DNA from: an uncultured Lachnospiraceae bacterium
Lineage (GTDB): Bacteria; Bacillota; Clostridia; Lachnospirales; Lachnospiraceae
DNA: 46,280 nucleotides
Assembly: GCA_947629385.1 (NCBI GenBank)
Contig: CANRDO010000025.1
Location: 1-46,280, forward strand
Direction: 5' to 3'
In this document: in pieces, positions 14,067 through 22,839 of the stretch
Numbering within the stretch: position 1 is the stretch's first letter
Layout: each line of letters begins with the position of its first letter
Notes under the pieces: generated by a model
Databases searched by the model: none
What the model was told of the DNA's origin: nothing
Seen by the model: only the letters and a program-made list of their open reading frames with translations
Position numbers and translations under genes: made by a program

Positions 14067-17000
14067 ATGGCTATGGATAAAACGGTATCTTCTGGAAGAT
14101 CAGGTTCAAAAAGATATTACATTCTGGTCACGTGCGTCATCGTGCTGCTTGCGGTCATTATGTTTGTAAACATGCGCGTGATGTATGATCTCGCTGCCCG
14201 GCAAGCCGAGGAGATCGGTAGCATGCGGATGGAGAACATCGTGACGAATCTGCAGCAGACGCTGAAGCGTGCGCAGAACGCCGCCGTCCGCGTGGGCGCG
14301 AACCTGGTGGAGCTCTTGGAGAACAACGCCGATTCAGACGAGATCCGTGAATTTCTGAGCGATCAGAAGGCGATGGAGATCGAGCTGTCGGGCGGCAGCT
14401 GCATGAATGTTTTCTGCGCGACCGGAAATCAGATTTACATTTCCGACATGGAGGTTCCGGAAGGCTACGTACTCCAGGACAGGAACTGGTACAAGGGACT
14501 GATGGCATTGAACCGCGGTGAGGTGTACATCTCGCAGGTTTATGACGATGCCTTTACTGAAAATATGTGCTTTACGGTCGCCCAGATCCTTGAAGACGGA
14601 CGGACGATCATCGGTGTGGACTACAGTGTCGCGGATATTCAGGCCTCTGTGGAGGCGATGAGCGAGGACGGCTCGGGAGATGCGCTGATCGCGGACAAAG
14701 ACGGGACGATCGTCGGTTACCAGGACACCTCTCTGCTCGGAGAAAAGCTTTCCTCCAAGCTTCCGGAATATCAGAGTGTGTTCACGAAGGCGTTGACGAG
14801 CGGCGGTTCTGACGCGTCGTTCAGCATGATGTCCGGCGAGGGGCAGGACACGGTGTTCTGCAACCGCACGGAGAACGGCTGGTATCTGATGCTGCGTGTC
14901 AACAACAGGCAGCTCTACCGGGACAGCTATATCCAGTTCTTCCGCAATCTCATTCTCATGGTGATCATGGTAGTGATCTTTCTGGCGCTCTATCTGTACG
15001 CCTGCCGGAAGCGCACGCGCGCGGAGCAGGAGCTTGCGCTAAGAGACGAATTCCTTTCTTCCATTCCGGAGACCTTTCGGGCGCCGTTTGAGAAAGTGAA
15101 CGATGAGAACAGGCGGCAGAAGCGCGCGGCGAAAAAAGAGCGGAAGCGCGCAAGCCTCACTGTGAAGGAGCGGCATTGGTTCGAGACGTCGATCATCGTG
15201 GCGCTTACGCTGACGATGCTTTTGACGATCACGATCACGACCATGATGACATCGCGCTGGGGGCGTTCCAGACTCGAGGAGGAGGCGCGCGGCTACAACT
15301 ACGAGGTGAGTGCGTGGATCCTGGAACAGAAGAGTATCCTGGATCTGTTTTCCTACACGGTGGCCGCAAAGCAGGAGATGCTTGAGGACTATGAGGGAAT
15401 GGTCGTCTACCTTGACCAGATCACCAGGCACTATCAGGGGATCTCCGCGACTTATATCGCGAATCCTGATTTCCCGCACGGCCATCCGATGGTGATGAAC
15501 AACGGCTGGGTTCCCGAGGAGGATTATGTGGAGGAGGAGCGCCCGTGGTACGTCGGGGCGATAGAGACAGACGATTTCAGCATCACGGAGCCGTATTATG
15601 ACGCGCGCACGGGGAAATACTGCATCACCTTCTCAAAGAAGGTGGAGACAGACAGCGGTGAGTTTCTGGGCGTGTTTGCGATAGACTTTTATCTGGACGT
15701 TCTGATGGAGATTTTGGGCGACGGGTATTCCGGAACCGGCTACGCGTTCCTTGTCGACCGGGACGGAAGGATCATCAATCACCCGAATCCGGAGTATCAG
15801 TACACGGGAGAGGGCACGCCGAACATCCACGAGCTGGTGTACGAGAAGATCTACAATTCATCAAAGATCGTGATCCTGCGCGATTATGACGGGAAGCTGA
15901 AGGCGTGCAGCTCCATGGAGGAGAGCCTTTCCAACTTCAAGGTTATCGTGGTGAATGACTTCTGGATGATCTACGGCGATGTCTTTAGGTACGCGCTGCT
16001 GTTTCTCGTCCTCTTTGGCGCCTGCATCGGGGCTGTCGTCCTGCTGATGAACAATATGGTGCGCTGGCAGCACGAGACGGACGTGCAGCTGCAGGAGGCC
16101 GCGGATGCTGCGCGAGCGGCCGATCAGGCGAAATCTCTCTTCCTCGCGCAGATGAGCCATGAGATTCGCACGCCGATCAACGCCGTGCTCGGCATGAACG
16201 AGATGATCCTGCGTGAGAACAACGATGAAAATATTCAGGAATACGCGGTGCAGATCCAGAGCGCCGGTGCTACGCTGCTCTCTTTGATCAACGGAATTCT
16301 CGATTTTACGAAGATCGAGAGCGGAAGGATGGAGATCCAGCCTGTGACTTATGAGACGAGCATGATGATCCTGAATCTTGTAAATTTGATCTCGGACAGG
16401 GCGCAGTCAAAGGGACTCAAACTGGAGCTTGAGATCGATCCGACGCTCCCGGAGGAATTGTACGGGGACGATGTGCGCGTGCGCCAGATCATTACCAATC
16501 TGCTGACAAACGCGGTGAAATATACCCAGGAGGGAAGCGTCACTCTGAAAATCGAGGGCAGGCGTCGGGAAGGAGACGACATCACCCTCTATGTGGAGGT
16601 AAAGGATACCGGCATTGGCATCCGCGAGGAGGATATGGAGCGCCTTTTCGGCATGTTCCAGAGACTGGATCAGGAGAGAAACCGCAACATTGAGGGGACG
16701 GGGCTCGGGATTCCGATCGTGCAGAATCTTCTGCATATGATGGGGAGCGAGCTGAAGGTCGAGAGCGTCTATGGGGAAGGCTCTGTCTTTTCCTTTGAAC
16801 TGGTGCAGCAGGTGATGTCCTCACGGGAGATCGGAGACTACCGGCAGAGCTTCCAGAAGCTGATCGGGCGGGAGAGGAAGCAGCAGTATGTCTATGCGCC
16901 GGACGCCCGCGTCCTGGTGGTGGACGACAACGCGGTCAATCTGCGCGTGACACGCAATCTGCTTGGGAGAAACGGCGTGCAGATTGATACGGCCGGCAGC

Positions 17001-17834
17001 GGTATGGAATGTATTGAGCTCGTGAGAAAAGCGAAATACAATATTATTTTCCTGGATCATATGATGCCACAGATGGACGGGATTGAGACATTTGTCCGGC
17101 TGCACGAGGAGAAGCTGTTGCCGGAGGATACGGCTGTGATCATGATGACGGCGAACGAGATCGTGGGAGCGAGGGAAGAATACCTGCGGCAGGGCTTTAC
17201 CGATTATATTTCGAAGCCGATCGCGGTGAAGGAGCTCGAGGAGAAGCTCGCGAAGCATCTGCCGCCGGAGCTGGTCAGCTATCGTGAGATCACTAAGACT
17301 GCGGGCGGGACGAAGAAGCAGGAGAAGACATCGGCGGCCGAATCGAGTGGATCCGCAGCGGAAGATGTGAAGCGAAGCATTTCAAAGCAGGATGACACGG
17401 AATTGCAGCAGGGGCCGGATGCTGCGGATGCTGCTGGAGGACAGACTACGAATAATTCTCAGGAAGAGGAGACAGCGACCGCCGACAATGGCCCGATTCC
17501 GGGCATCGATCTCTCGGTCGGGCTCACCTACTGTGCGGACGATCAGGAATTCTATCGCGAGATGCTTGAGGAATATGTTGCCGACAGCACGGCGGACGAG
17601 TTGGATGCGTACAGAGAGAAGGAAGACTGGAAGAATTATCTGACCAAGGTGCATGCGTTGAAGAGTGCATCCCGCACGATCGGCGCCAGCGCGCTCGCCG
17701 ATGAGGCGTTTGCCCTTGAGACGGCGGCGCGGGAAGGCGATCATGAATTTATAAAAGCGAACCATGAACAGCTGATGCGTGACTATCGGAAGCTGCTTTC
17801 AGGGATTCGGGATTATATCGGCACTCAGCAATAA
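14067..17834 (+). CDS. Hybrid sensor histidine kinase with two Cache domains, receiver and HPt
   Basis: A 1255-residue phosphorelay protein. Order: TM1 (about 18-36); extracytoplasmic dCache 1 (about 50-285, with DRNWYKGLMALNRGEVYIS); TM2 (291-313); a very basic cytoplasmic linker (KRAAKKERKRA); TM3 (374-394); dCache 2 (about 410-630, with EERPWYVGAIETDDFSITEPYYD); TM4 (636-660). Then HisKA with H698 in QMSHEIRTPINAV; HATPase with NLLTNAVKYTQEG, DTGIGI and GTGLGIPIV; a receiver with D997 in IIFLDHMMPQMDG; a Gln/Asp-rich linker; and HPt with H1196 in KVHALKSASRTIGA. All catalytic sites look intact. Caches bind small metabolites such as amino acids. An ATG at 14073 is an equally good start. It follows the c-di-GMP gene by 124 bp, suggesting a joint pathway. 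Confidence 0.93.
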   Translation: MAMDKTVSSGRSGSKRYYILVTCVIVLLAVIMFVNMRVMYDLAARQAEEIGSMRMENIVTNLQQTLKRAQNAAVRVGANLVELLENNADSDEIREFLSDQKAMEIELSGGSCMNVFCATGNQIYISDMEVPEGYVLQDRNWYKGLMALNRGEVYISQVYDDAFTENMCFTVAQILEDGRTIIGVDYSVADIQASVEAMSEDGSGDALIADKDGTIVGYQDTSLLGEKLSSKLPEYQSVFTKALTSGGSDASFSMMSGEGQDTVFCNRTENGWYLMLRVNNRQLYRDSYIQFFRNLILMVIMVVIFLALYLYACRKRTRAEQELALRDEFLSSIPETFRAPFEKVNDENRRQKRAAKKERKRASLTVKERHWFETSIIVALTLTMLLTITITTMMTSRWGRSRLEEEARGYNYEVSAWILEQKSILDLFSYTVAAKQEMLEDYEGMVVYLDQITRHYQGISATYIANPDFPHGHPMVMNNGWVPEEDYVEEERPWYVGAIETDDFSITEPYYDARTGKYCITFSKKVETDSGEFLGVFAIDFYLDVLMEILGDGYSGTGYAFLVDRDGRIINHPNPEYQYTGEGTPNIHELVYEKIYNSSKIVILRDYDGKLKACSSMEESLSNFKVIVVNDFWMIYGDVFRYALLFLVLFGACIGAVVLLMNNMVRWQHETDVQLQEAADAARAADQAKSLFLAQMSHEIRTPINAVLGMNEMILRENNDENIQEYAVQIQSAGATLLSLINGILDFTKIESGRMEIQPVTYETSMMILNLVNLISDRAQSKGLKLELEIDPTLPEELYGDDVRVRQIITNLLTNAVKYTQEGSVTLKIEGRRREGDDITLYVEVKDTGIGIREEDMERLFGMFQRLDQERNRNIEGTGLGIPIVQNLLHMMGSELKVESVYGEGSVFSFELVQQVMSSREIGDYRQSFQKLIGRERKQQYVYAPDARVLVVDDNAVNLRVTRNLLGRNGVQIDTAGSGMECIELVRKAKYNIIFLDHMMPQMDGIETFVRLHEEKLLPEDTAVIMMTANEIVGAREEYLRQGFTDYISKPIAVKELEEKLAKHLPPELVSYREITKTAGGTKKQEKTSAAESSGSAAEDVKRSISKQDDTELQQGPDAADAAGGQTTNNSQEEETATADNGPIPGIDLSVGLTYCADDQEFYREMLEEYVADSTADELDAYREKEDWKNYLTKVHALKSASRTIGASALADEAFALETAAREGDHEFIKANHEQLMRDYRKLLSGIRDYIGTQQ

Positions 17835-17847
17835 AATCATGTTTTAT
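17831..17847. terminator. AT-only hairpin between convergent kinase genes
   Basis: ATAAAA (17831-17836) pairs with TTTTAT (17842-17847) around a 5-nt loop, in the 20-bp gap between the two convergent kinases. The stem is weak; it is the only candidate for a shared bidirectional terminator. Confidence 0.3.
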
Positions 17848-17854
17848 ATTTTCT

Positions 17855-19861
17855 TCAGGCTTCTTCCTTCCGGTCGATCAGCTTCAGATTCAGGATCGTT
17901 TTGACGGAAAACCGGCTGGAATCCTTTTCGATATTCAGGATACTTCCGTATTTCTCTGCGATGTTCGACATGGCCTTCAGCCCGTATCCGTGTCCATGGC
18001 GTCGACCTGTCCTTTGACTTTGCGGTGCGCTGTCAGAAGCCTTTTCCTGCTCTGGAGATATGCTGTTGGTGCAGCCGATTGCAAGATAATTTCCATGTAC
18101 GTTCATATTGATATGAATGTATCGCTCGGAGGCCGGGGCCATGCGCTCACAGGCCTCCAACGCGTTCTGGAGCATATTGGAGAGGAAGACGCTGAGATCC
18201 TCGTCAAGGATCGCCAGTGTTTCCGGCACAGAAAGCTTGTGTTCGATCCGGATTCCCTCTTTCGCCGCGCGGTCCAGATAGGATCCGGCAATCACATTCA
18301 CGATTGTATTCTGGCTGTAGCGGAATACGGGCAGGCCGTTCAATTCTTTCACAACGGATGCAATGTATTCTTCTGCGCGTTCGTTTTCACCCTCTCGGAG
18401 AAATCCCATGAGAGCGGTCAGGTGATGCGACATCTCATGGCGCAGGGAATGGGTCGCGTTTTCCGCATCCAGCATCCGGTGATATTCTTCCCGTGTGGCG
18501 CGGCTGCGCTCCTCCAGCACGGTGACCATAGTCCGGGTCTCTGTACTTCTTCGCAGGAATTCCACCACGAGGACAATGATCGCCATCGCCGCGCAGGTAT
18601 TCTGTATCAGCGACATCAGTGCGATAAAATATCCGGCAAACGCCAGAGAAAAGACGAGCTCGAGACATTCGAGTATATCGCCATTGTATGCGCGGCGTGC
18701 CTCCGAGAAAACGCACAGCGCAAAGACGGTCATCGCCAAAACTGCATACATGAGCGCGCGTTTTCGGTCGACCTGTTTTCTTTTGCAGACGATGAAGTCG
18801 AGGAGAAAGACTAGCAGAAACAGCAGCGCGAGCAGGAAAGATCCCTTGCCTTCGGCATCCGCTGCGAAATAACCGCTTCCTGCGGTCGTCCTCAGCTGAA
18901 GGGCGATGTACACGCTCCAGACAGCTGTGCCGCCTAGGAGTAGCCAGCGCTTCCAGTCGCCAAAAAGCAGCGCGAGGTAGAGACACAGAGGAAGGATATA
19001 ATACTCTCCGAGGATCTGAACCACCGCATGGTCGTCTGTCTCCGCGACGACGCTGACGGTCGGCCCCTTCAACGTGTAGATAAACAAAAAGAGAAAATAT
19101 AGGGCAAGGAGAAAGATGCGCACATCTTTCCTGCCGTTTGGAATGTCCAGCACGAACACTACGATCAGGAGAACAATGCAGACGGCGTAGAGGATCAGGG
19201 CCGCGATTGGCATCACGAGATCCGCCAGGTACGGGGCGTATCTGGATTCATAGCTTCCCAGAGACGGGTAGACAGGTTCATAATTCGGCACTTCTCCGAA
19301 AATCGGCACTTCTCCGAAAAAGTAGGTAATGATCCTCAGAGTTTTGCCCTGATAATCGTCCGGGAGAGAAAGACGCATCGTATTTCCATACGGGTAAAAC
19401 TCGTGCTTCAGCGAAGCTTTCTTCTGAATAACCGGGTTCGTCCCGTCAAGGAGCAGGAACCCTTCTTCGTTTCGCTCTCCATCTGGCAGCTCGGAGAAGA
19501 GCAGAAGATCGTCCAGGAAAATCTCGATCAACTGGTAGTTATAGTGTACTGTCTCGATCTCCGGCGCGCGCGGGATTTCCTCCGTCATGACGCGCGAGAT
19601 GCTCACGGCTTGTATGGATTTCTCAGGAAAGGAGATCGCGTCATACGCGCCAAATTCCGGCGTTTCGACCGTCACATCCCCGTCCGAGAGAATTTCATAT
19701 TCCCAGCCGAAGCTCTGGTAGGAAGTGTCCCGCAGATAGAAATCCGCCTTGTCAGTTTGGGCAAGTCCCAGGAGGATATTAAGAAACAGCAGGATAATAA
19801 TCACAATAGAGACGAGTCCGATCATGTACTGCGCCTGATATTCAAAGCGATTTTTCCGCAT
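17855..19861 (-). CDS. GHKL-type sensor histidine kinase with 7TMR-DISM-like sensor
   Basis: A 668-residue membrane kinase. After one N-terminal membrane segment (IGLVSIVIIILLFLNILLGL) comes an extracytoplasmic region of about 180 residues. A cluster of about seven further hydrophobic segments (about residues 220-440) gives a 7TMR-DISM-like arrangement. The cytoplasmic part has the LRHEMSHHLTALMGFLREGE phospho-acceptor box, the N-box DEDLSVFLSNMLQNALEAC and a G-box GHGYGLKAMSNIAEKYG. This is the GHKL/AgrC type that works with LytTR regulators; the same-strand regulator at 10969-11688 is the probable partner. I start it at 19861 (GGAAGG ten bases upstream) rather than at an in-frame ATG 39 bp earlier. 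The ligand is unknown. Confidence 0.9.
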   Translation of the reverse strand: MRKNRFEYQAQYMIGLVSIVIIILLFLNILLGLAQTDKADFYLRDTSYQSFGWEYEILSDGDVTVETPEFGAYDAISFPEKSIQAVSISRVMTEEIPRAPEIETVHYNYQLIEIFLDDLLLFSELPDGERNEEGFLLLDGTNPVIQKKASLKHEFYPYGNTMRLSLPDDYQGKTLRIITYFFGEVPIFGEVPNYEPVYPSLGSYESRYAPYLADLVMPIAALILYAVCIVLLIVVFVLDIPNGRKDVRIFLLALYFLFLFIYTLKGPTVSVVAETDDHAVVQILGEYYILPLCLYLALLFGDWKRWLLLGGTAVWSVYIALQLRTTAGSGYFAADAEGKGSFLLALLFLLVFLLDFIVCKRKQVDRKRALMYAVLAMTVFALCVFSEARRAYNGDILECLELVFSLAFAGYFIALMSLIQNTCAAMAIIVLVVEFLRRSTETRTMVTVLEERSRATREEYHRMLDAENATHSLRHEMSHHLTALMGFLREGENERAEEYIASVVKELNGLPVFRYSQNTIVNVIAGSYLDRAAKEGIRIEHKLSVPETLAILDEDLSVFLSNMLQNALEACERMAPASERYIHINMNVHGNYLAIGCTNSISPEQEKASDSAPQSQRTGRRHGHGYGLKAMSNIAEKYGSILNIEKDSSRFSVKTILNLKLIDRKEEA

Positions 19862-19898
19862 AGCAGATTCACCTTCCAAATTATAAACATACATCGAC

Positions 19899-19927
19899 AT
19901 TATAATATAGCTGTCCGGATTTTACAA
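19899..19927 (-). promoter_or_regulatory. Sigma-A promoter for the GHKL kinase
   Basis: On the minus strand: TTGTAA (19927-19922), 17-bp spacer, perfect TATAAT (19904-19899), about 38 bp before the start codon. Confidence 0.7.
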
Positions 19928-19949
19928 CAAAAAGCATCTTCTTTCTGGC

Positions 19950-19978
19950 TTGACGAAAACAGGCAGGAAAGGCATAAT
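19950..19978 (+). promoter_or_regulatory. Sigma-A promoter for recU
   Basis: TTGACG (19950-19955), 17-bp spacer, CATAAT (19973-19978), about 44 bp before the recU ATG. It is back to back with the kinase promoter; the two -35 regions are only 22 bp apart. Confidence 0.6.
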
Positions 19979-20021
19979 AAGGGAAAACAGAACTGACAGG
20001 CTGAAAAATAAAGGGAGAGCT

Positions 20022-20561
20022 ATGGCGACATGGAAGACGCGGGGGCTTCGGGGCTCCACGCTGGAGGAATTGATCAACCGAACAAACGAGCTGTATCTGG
20101 AGAAGGGGCTGGCGCTGATCCAGAAGGTGCCTACACCGATCACGCCGCTTCAGATTGACAAGGACAGTCGGCATATTACGCTGGCTTATTTCGATCAGAA
20201 GAGTACGGTAGACTATATCGGCGCGGTGCAGGGAATTCCGGTCTGCTTTGACGCGAAGGAGTGTACATCGGACACCTTCGCGCTGCAGAATATTCACCCG
20301 CATCAGGTGGAGTTCATGACGCAGTTCGAGAAGCAGGGTGGCGTCTCTTTCTTGATTCTCTTTTATACGATGCGCAATGAGCTTTTCTATCTGCCGTACC
20401 GCGATATGATGCGCTTCTGGAACCGCGCACAGGAGGGTGGGCGCAAAAGCTTCCGCTATGAGGAGCTGGATCAAGATTACTACATCGAGCCGCATCATGG
20501 CTTCTTTGTCCCGTATCTGGATGCGCTGCAGATCGACCTGGACGCGCGGGAGGATGCATGA
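20022..20561 (+). CDS. recU: Holliday junction resolvase RecU
   Basis: RecU cuts four-way junctions symmetrically and helps RecA and chromosome segregation in Firmicutes. The 179-residue product has the N-terminal RGLRGSTLEELINRTNELYLEKGLALIQKVPTPI and the nuclease core VDYIGAVQGIPVCFDAKECTSDTFALQNIHPHQVEFM, with the D and E-x-K-type acidic/lysine residues (FDAKE). These are followed by the GVSFLILFYTM strand. The start is the ATG at 20022 with an AGGGAGAG site; the frame is open further upstream but without support. In many Firmicutes recU is next to a penicillin-binding protein gene; here it stands alone before the his operon. Confidence 0.93.
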   Translation: MATWKTRGLRGSTLEELINRTNELYLEKGLALIQKVPTPITPLQIDKDSRHITLAYFDQKSTVDYIGAVQGIPVCFDAKECTSDTFALQNIHPHQVEFMTQFEKQGGVSFLILFYTMRNELFYLPYRDMMRFWNRAQEGGRKSFRYEELDQDYYIEPHHGFFVPYLDALQIDLDAREDA

Positions 20562-20619
20562 GCCGGATATCGTGTAGACGAGCTCTTTGTTCGACTTTAT
20601 CGGGATAGCAAAGAAAAGT

Positions 20620-20648
20620 TTGACACGGGCGGCGGATGATATTAAGAT
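20620..20648 (+). promoter_or_regulatory. Promoter of the hisZ-hisG operon
   Basis: TTGACA (20620-20625), 17-bp spacer, TAAGAT (20643-20648). The leader to the hisZ ATG is only about 45 nt and ends in AGGAGAAGAGCT, so there is no room for a T-box or his leader peptide. The GGATGATAT/ATATATCC near-palindrome over the -10 could be an operator. Confidence 0.7.
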
Positions 20649-20697
20649 ATATCCGTAAATTTGAAAAAGATTCAGATATATTCATAGGAGAAGAGCT

Positions 20698-21885
20698 ATG
20701 CAGAGGATTTTGCACACGCCGGAGGGCGTGCGGGACATATACAGCAGGGAATGCGAGCAGAAGCTTTCCCTGCAGGACAGGCTTCACGCGGTCATCAAGT
20801 CTTACGGATACCGCGATATCGAGACGCCGACGTTTGAGTTTTTCGACGTGTTTAGCAAGGAGATCGGGACGATCCCGTCGGCGGAGCTCTACAAGTTTTT
20901 CGACCGGGAGGGCAACACGCTGGTGCTGCGCCCGGATTTCACGCCGCCGGTCGCGCGGGCCGCGTCAAAGTATTTTCTGAACAGCAATATGCCGGTGCGT
21001 TTGACGTATCTCGGGCAGGCGTTTGTCAACAACTCGAGTTATCAGGGTCGCTTAAAGGAGACGACGCAGATCGGCGGCGAGCTGATGGGCGAGGACAGTG
21101 TGGACGCGGATGCGGAGATTGTCGCGCTTGCGGTACAGATGATGCTTGCATCTGGACTGAAGGAATTTCAGATTACAATCGGACACGCGGGCTTCTTCCA
21201 CGCGCTTGCGCAGGAGGCAGGATTTGACACGCAGATCGTCGCGGAGCTCAAAGAGCTGATTACCAGCAAGAACACGTTCGGTGTAGCCAAGCTGGTCTCA
21301 GACCAGACAGTCAGCGAGTCTCTCGCGAAGGCTTTCACGGCGCTTACCGGGCTGTTTGGCACGGAAGAGATGCTCACACGCGCGGAAGGTCTGACTGACA
21401 ATCCGCAGGCGCTCTCGGCGGTTGTCCGTCTGCGCGAGGTCTGGGAGATGCTGAAGCTCTATGGCGTTGAACAATACGTGTCCTTTGACCTTGGCATGCT
21501 GAGCCGCTATATGTATTACACGGGTATTATTTTCCGCGGCTACACTTATGGGATCGGCGACGCGGTTATCAAGGGAGGACGTTACGATGATCTGCTCGGC
21601 TATTTCGGACAAGATGCTCCGGCGGTCGGCTTCGTGGTGGTCGTGGATCAGCTTTTGAATGCGCTCTCCAGACAGAAGACGCCGCAGGAGAAGGCGAAAG
21701 ATCGCTGCGCGATCCTCTACGACGAGGAACACCGAGCCGAGGCGGTACGCCAGGCCTCCGAGCTGCGTGCCGATGGGAAGAACGCGGAGCTGGTGCTTGT
21801 CGCGCCTGGACGCACGCCGGAGGACTGCCGCGCTTATGCGCAGGCGTCGGACTGCGAGACGACAATCGAGTTGTTTCGTGTTTAA
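20698..21885 (+). CDS. hisZ: ATP phosphoribosyltransferase regulatory subunit HisZ
   Basis: HisZ is a catalytically dead histidyl-tRNA-synthetase-like protein. It forms an octamer with short-form HisG and makes it active and histidine-sensitive. The 395-residue product has class II synthetase-like segments: TPEGVRDIYSRECEQKLSLQDRL, TFEFFDVFSKEIG, LRPDFTPPVARAASKYF (motif 2 area) and GGRYDDLLGYFGQDAPAVGFVV (motif 3 area). It lacks the full C-terminal anticodon-binding domain set of a true HisRS. It is the first gene of the operon, has AGGAG upstream, and is separated from hisG by an unusually long 276-bp gap. The short-form hisG next door supports the call. Confidence 0.93.
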   Translation: MQRILHTPEGVRDIYSRECEQKLSLQDRLHAVIKSYGYRDIETPTFEFFDVFSKEIGTIPSAELYKFFDREGNTLVLRPDFTPPVARAASKYFLNSNMPVRLTYLGQAFVNNSSYQGRLKETTQIGGELMGEDSVDADAEIVALAVQMMLASGLKEFQITIGHAGFFHALAQEAGFDTQIVAELKELITSKNTFGVAKLVSDQTVSESLAKAFTALTGLFGTEEMLTRAEGLTDNPQALSAVVRLREVWEMLKLYGVEQYVSFDLGMLSRYMYYTGIIFRGYTYGIGDAVIKGGRYDDLLGYFGQDAPAVGFVVVVDQLLNALSRQKTPQEKAKDRCAILYDEEHRAEAVRQASELRADGKNAELVLVAPGRTPEDCRAYAQASDCETTIELFRV

Positions 21886-21887
21886 TG

Positions 21888-22101
21888 CACAGCCCGGCAA
21901 AAGGGACTTGCTGTGTCAGGGCAGATCATTGAGGGCCGCCGGTGCTTAGTGAGCGCAAGCGAACTTATGCACCGCTGCGTGCCCGATTAAGCGCGAGCGG
22001 GAGTCGGAAAGCAACGCGAAGCGTTCTCAAATGCTTTCCGACGATATGCCGCTGAACGAATGTGAGGGGGCGCTTCCGCACGGCCCTGACATTGCAAGCC
22101 C
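21888..22101 (+). ncRNA. Candidate structured RNA or palindromic repeat element between hisZ and hisG
   Basis: The 276-bp gap has no gene but much dyad symmetry. Closing stem: GGGaCTTGCTGTGTCAGGGC (21903-21922) with GCCCTGACATTGCAAGCCC (22083-22101), about 17 pairs with a bulge and two mismatches. Inside are hairpins at 21940-21974 (CGGTGC/GCACCG with a GCAA tetraloop), 21982-22001 (GCGA loop), 22003-22042 (perfect 11-bp GTCGGAAAGCA/TGCTTTCCGAC with an inner ACGC-GAA-GCGT) and 22062-22081. The 5' strand of the closing stem can also pair upstream (CACAGC 21888-21893 with GCTGTG 21910-21915), so two states compete. It could be a cis-regulatory RNA tuning hisG relative to hisZ, or a MITE/REP-like mobile palindrome. 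I do not recognise a known family. Confidence 0.5.
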
Positions 22102-22161
22102 GTGCAGGGCGTCCGGGTAGCCAATATGTGAATTATATAGAATAAGAGGAATGTGTTAAAT

Positions 22162-22839
22162 ATGGAGAAACAAACAAGATATCTGACGTTTGCACTTACA
22201 AAGGGTCGCCTTGCGAGCAAGACGATGGAGCTGTTTGAGCGGATTGGGATCACCTGTGAGGAGATGAAGGATCCGGATTCGCGAAAGCTAATCTTTGTAA
22301 ATGAAGAACAGAAGCTTCGCTTTTTCCTGTCGAAGGGGCCAGACGTTCCAACTTATGTGGAGTACGGGGCGGCGGATATCGGCATCGTCGGCAGAGATAC
22401 GATCCAGGAGGAGAGTCGGAAGATCTACGAGGTGCTCGATCTTGGCTTTGGCAAGTGTCGCATGTGTGTATGTGGACCGGAGTCCGCGCGTGAGCTGCTG
22501 AAGGGACAGGAGCTGATCCGCGTGGCGACAAAGTATCCGCGTATCGCGAAGGACTACTTTTATAACCAGAAGAATCAGACGGTGGAGATCATCAAGCTCA
22601 ACGGCTCTATTGAACTTGCACCGATCGTCGGGCTCTCGGAAGTGATCGTCGATATCGTGGAAACTGGCAGTACATTGCGGGAGAACGGATTGACCGTGCT
22701 CGAAAAGATCTGTCCGTTGTCTGCACGTGTTGTGGTAAACCCGGTCAGTATGCGGATGGAGCATGAGCGAATCGCCGGACTGCTGTCCAGACTGAATGAG
22801 GCGATTTCGAAGGGAGGAGCAAACCCATGCAGATCATAA
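22162..22839 (+). CDS. hisG: ATP phosphoribosyltransferase catalytic subunit HisG (short form)
   Basis: HisG couples ATP and PRPP to start histidine synthesis. The product is 225 residues, the short form lacking the C-terminal regulatory domain, which explains the presence of hisZ. Motifs: FALTKGRLASKTMELFERIGI at the N-terminus, YVEYGAADIGIVGRDTI, RVATKYPRIAKDYF, the PRPP-loop-type GLSEVIVDIVETGSTLRENGL. The ATG at 22162 has AGAGGA at an acceptable spacing; an in-frame GTG at 22153 is too close to it. The gene overlaps hisD by 13 bp, implying coupled translation. Expression may depend on read-through of the structured element just upstream. Confidence 0.95.
   Translation: MEKQTRYLTFALTKGRLASKTMELFERIGITCEEMKDPDSRKLIFVNEEQKLRFFLSKGPDVPTYVEYGAADIGIVGRDTIQEESRKIYEVLDLGFGKCRMCVCGPESARELLKGQELIRVATKYPRIAKDYFYNQKNQTVEIIKLNGSIELAPIVGLSEVIVDIVETGSTLRENGLTVLEKICPLSARVVVNPVSMRMEHERIAGLLSRLNEAISKGGANPCRS

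Noticed and set aside
20562..20697. T-box or histidine leader peptide upstream of hisZ
   Set aside because: The leader after the promoter is only about 45 nt, with no His codon run, specifier loop or antiterminator.
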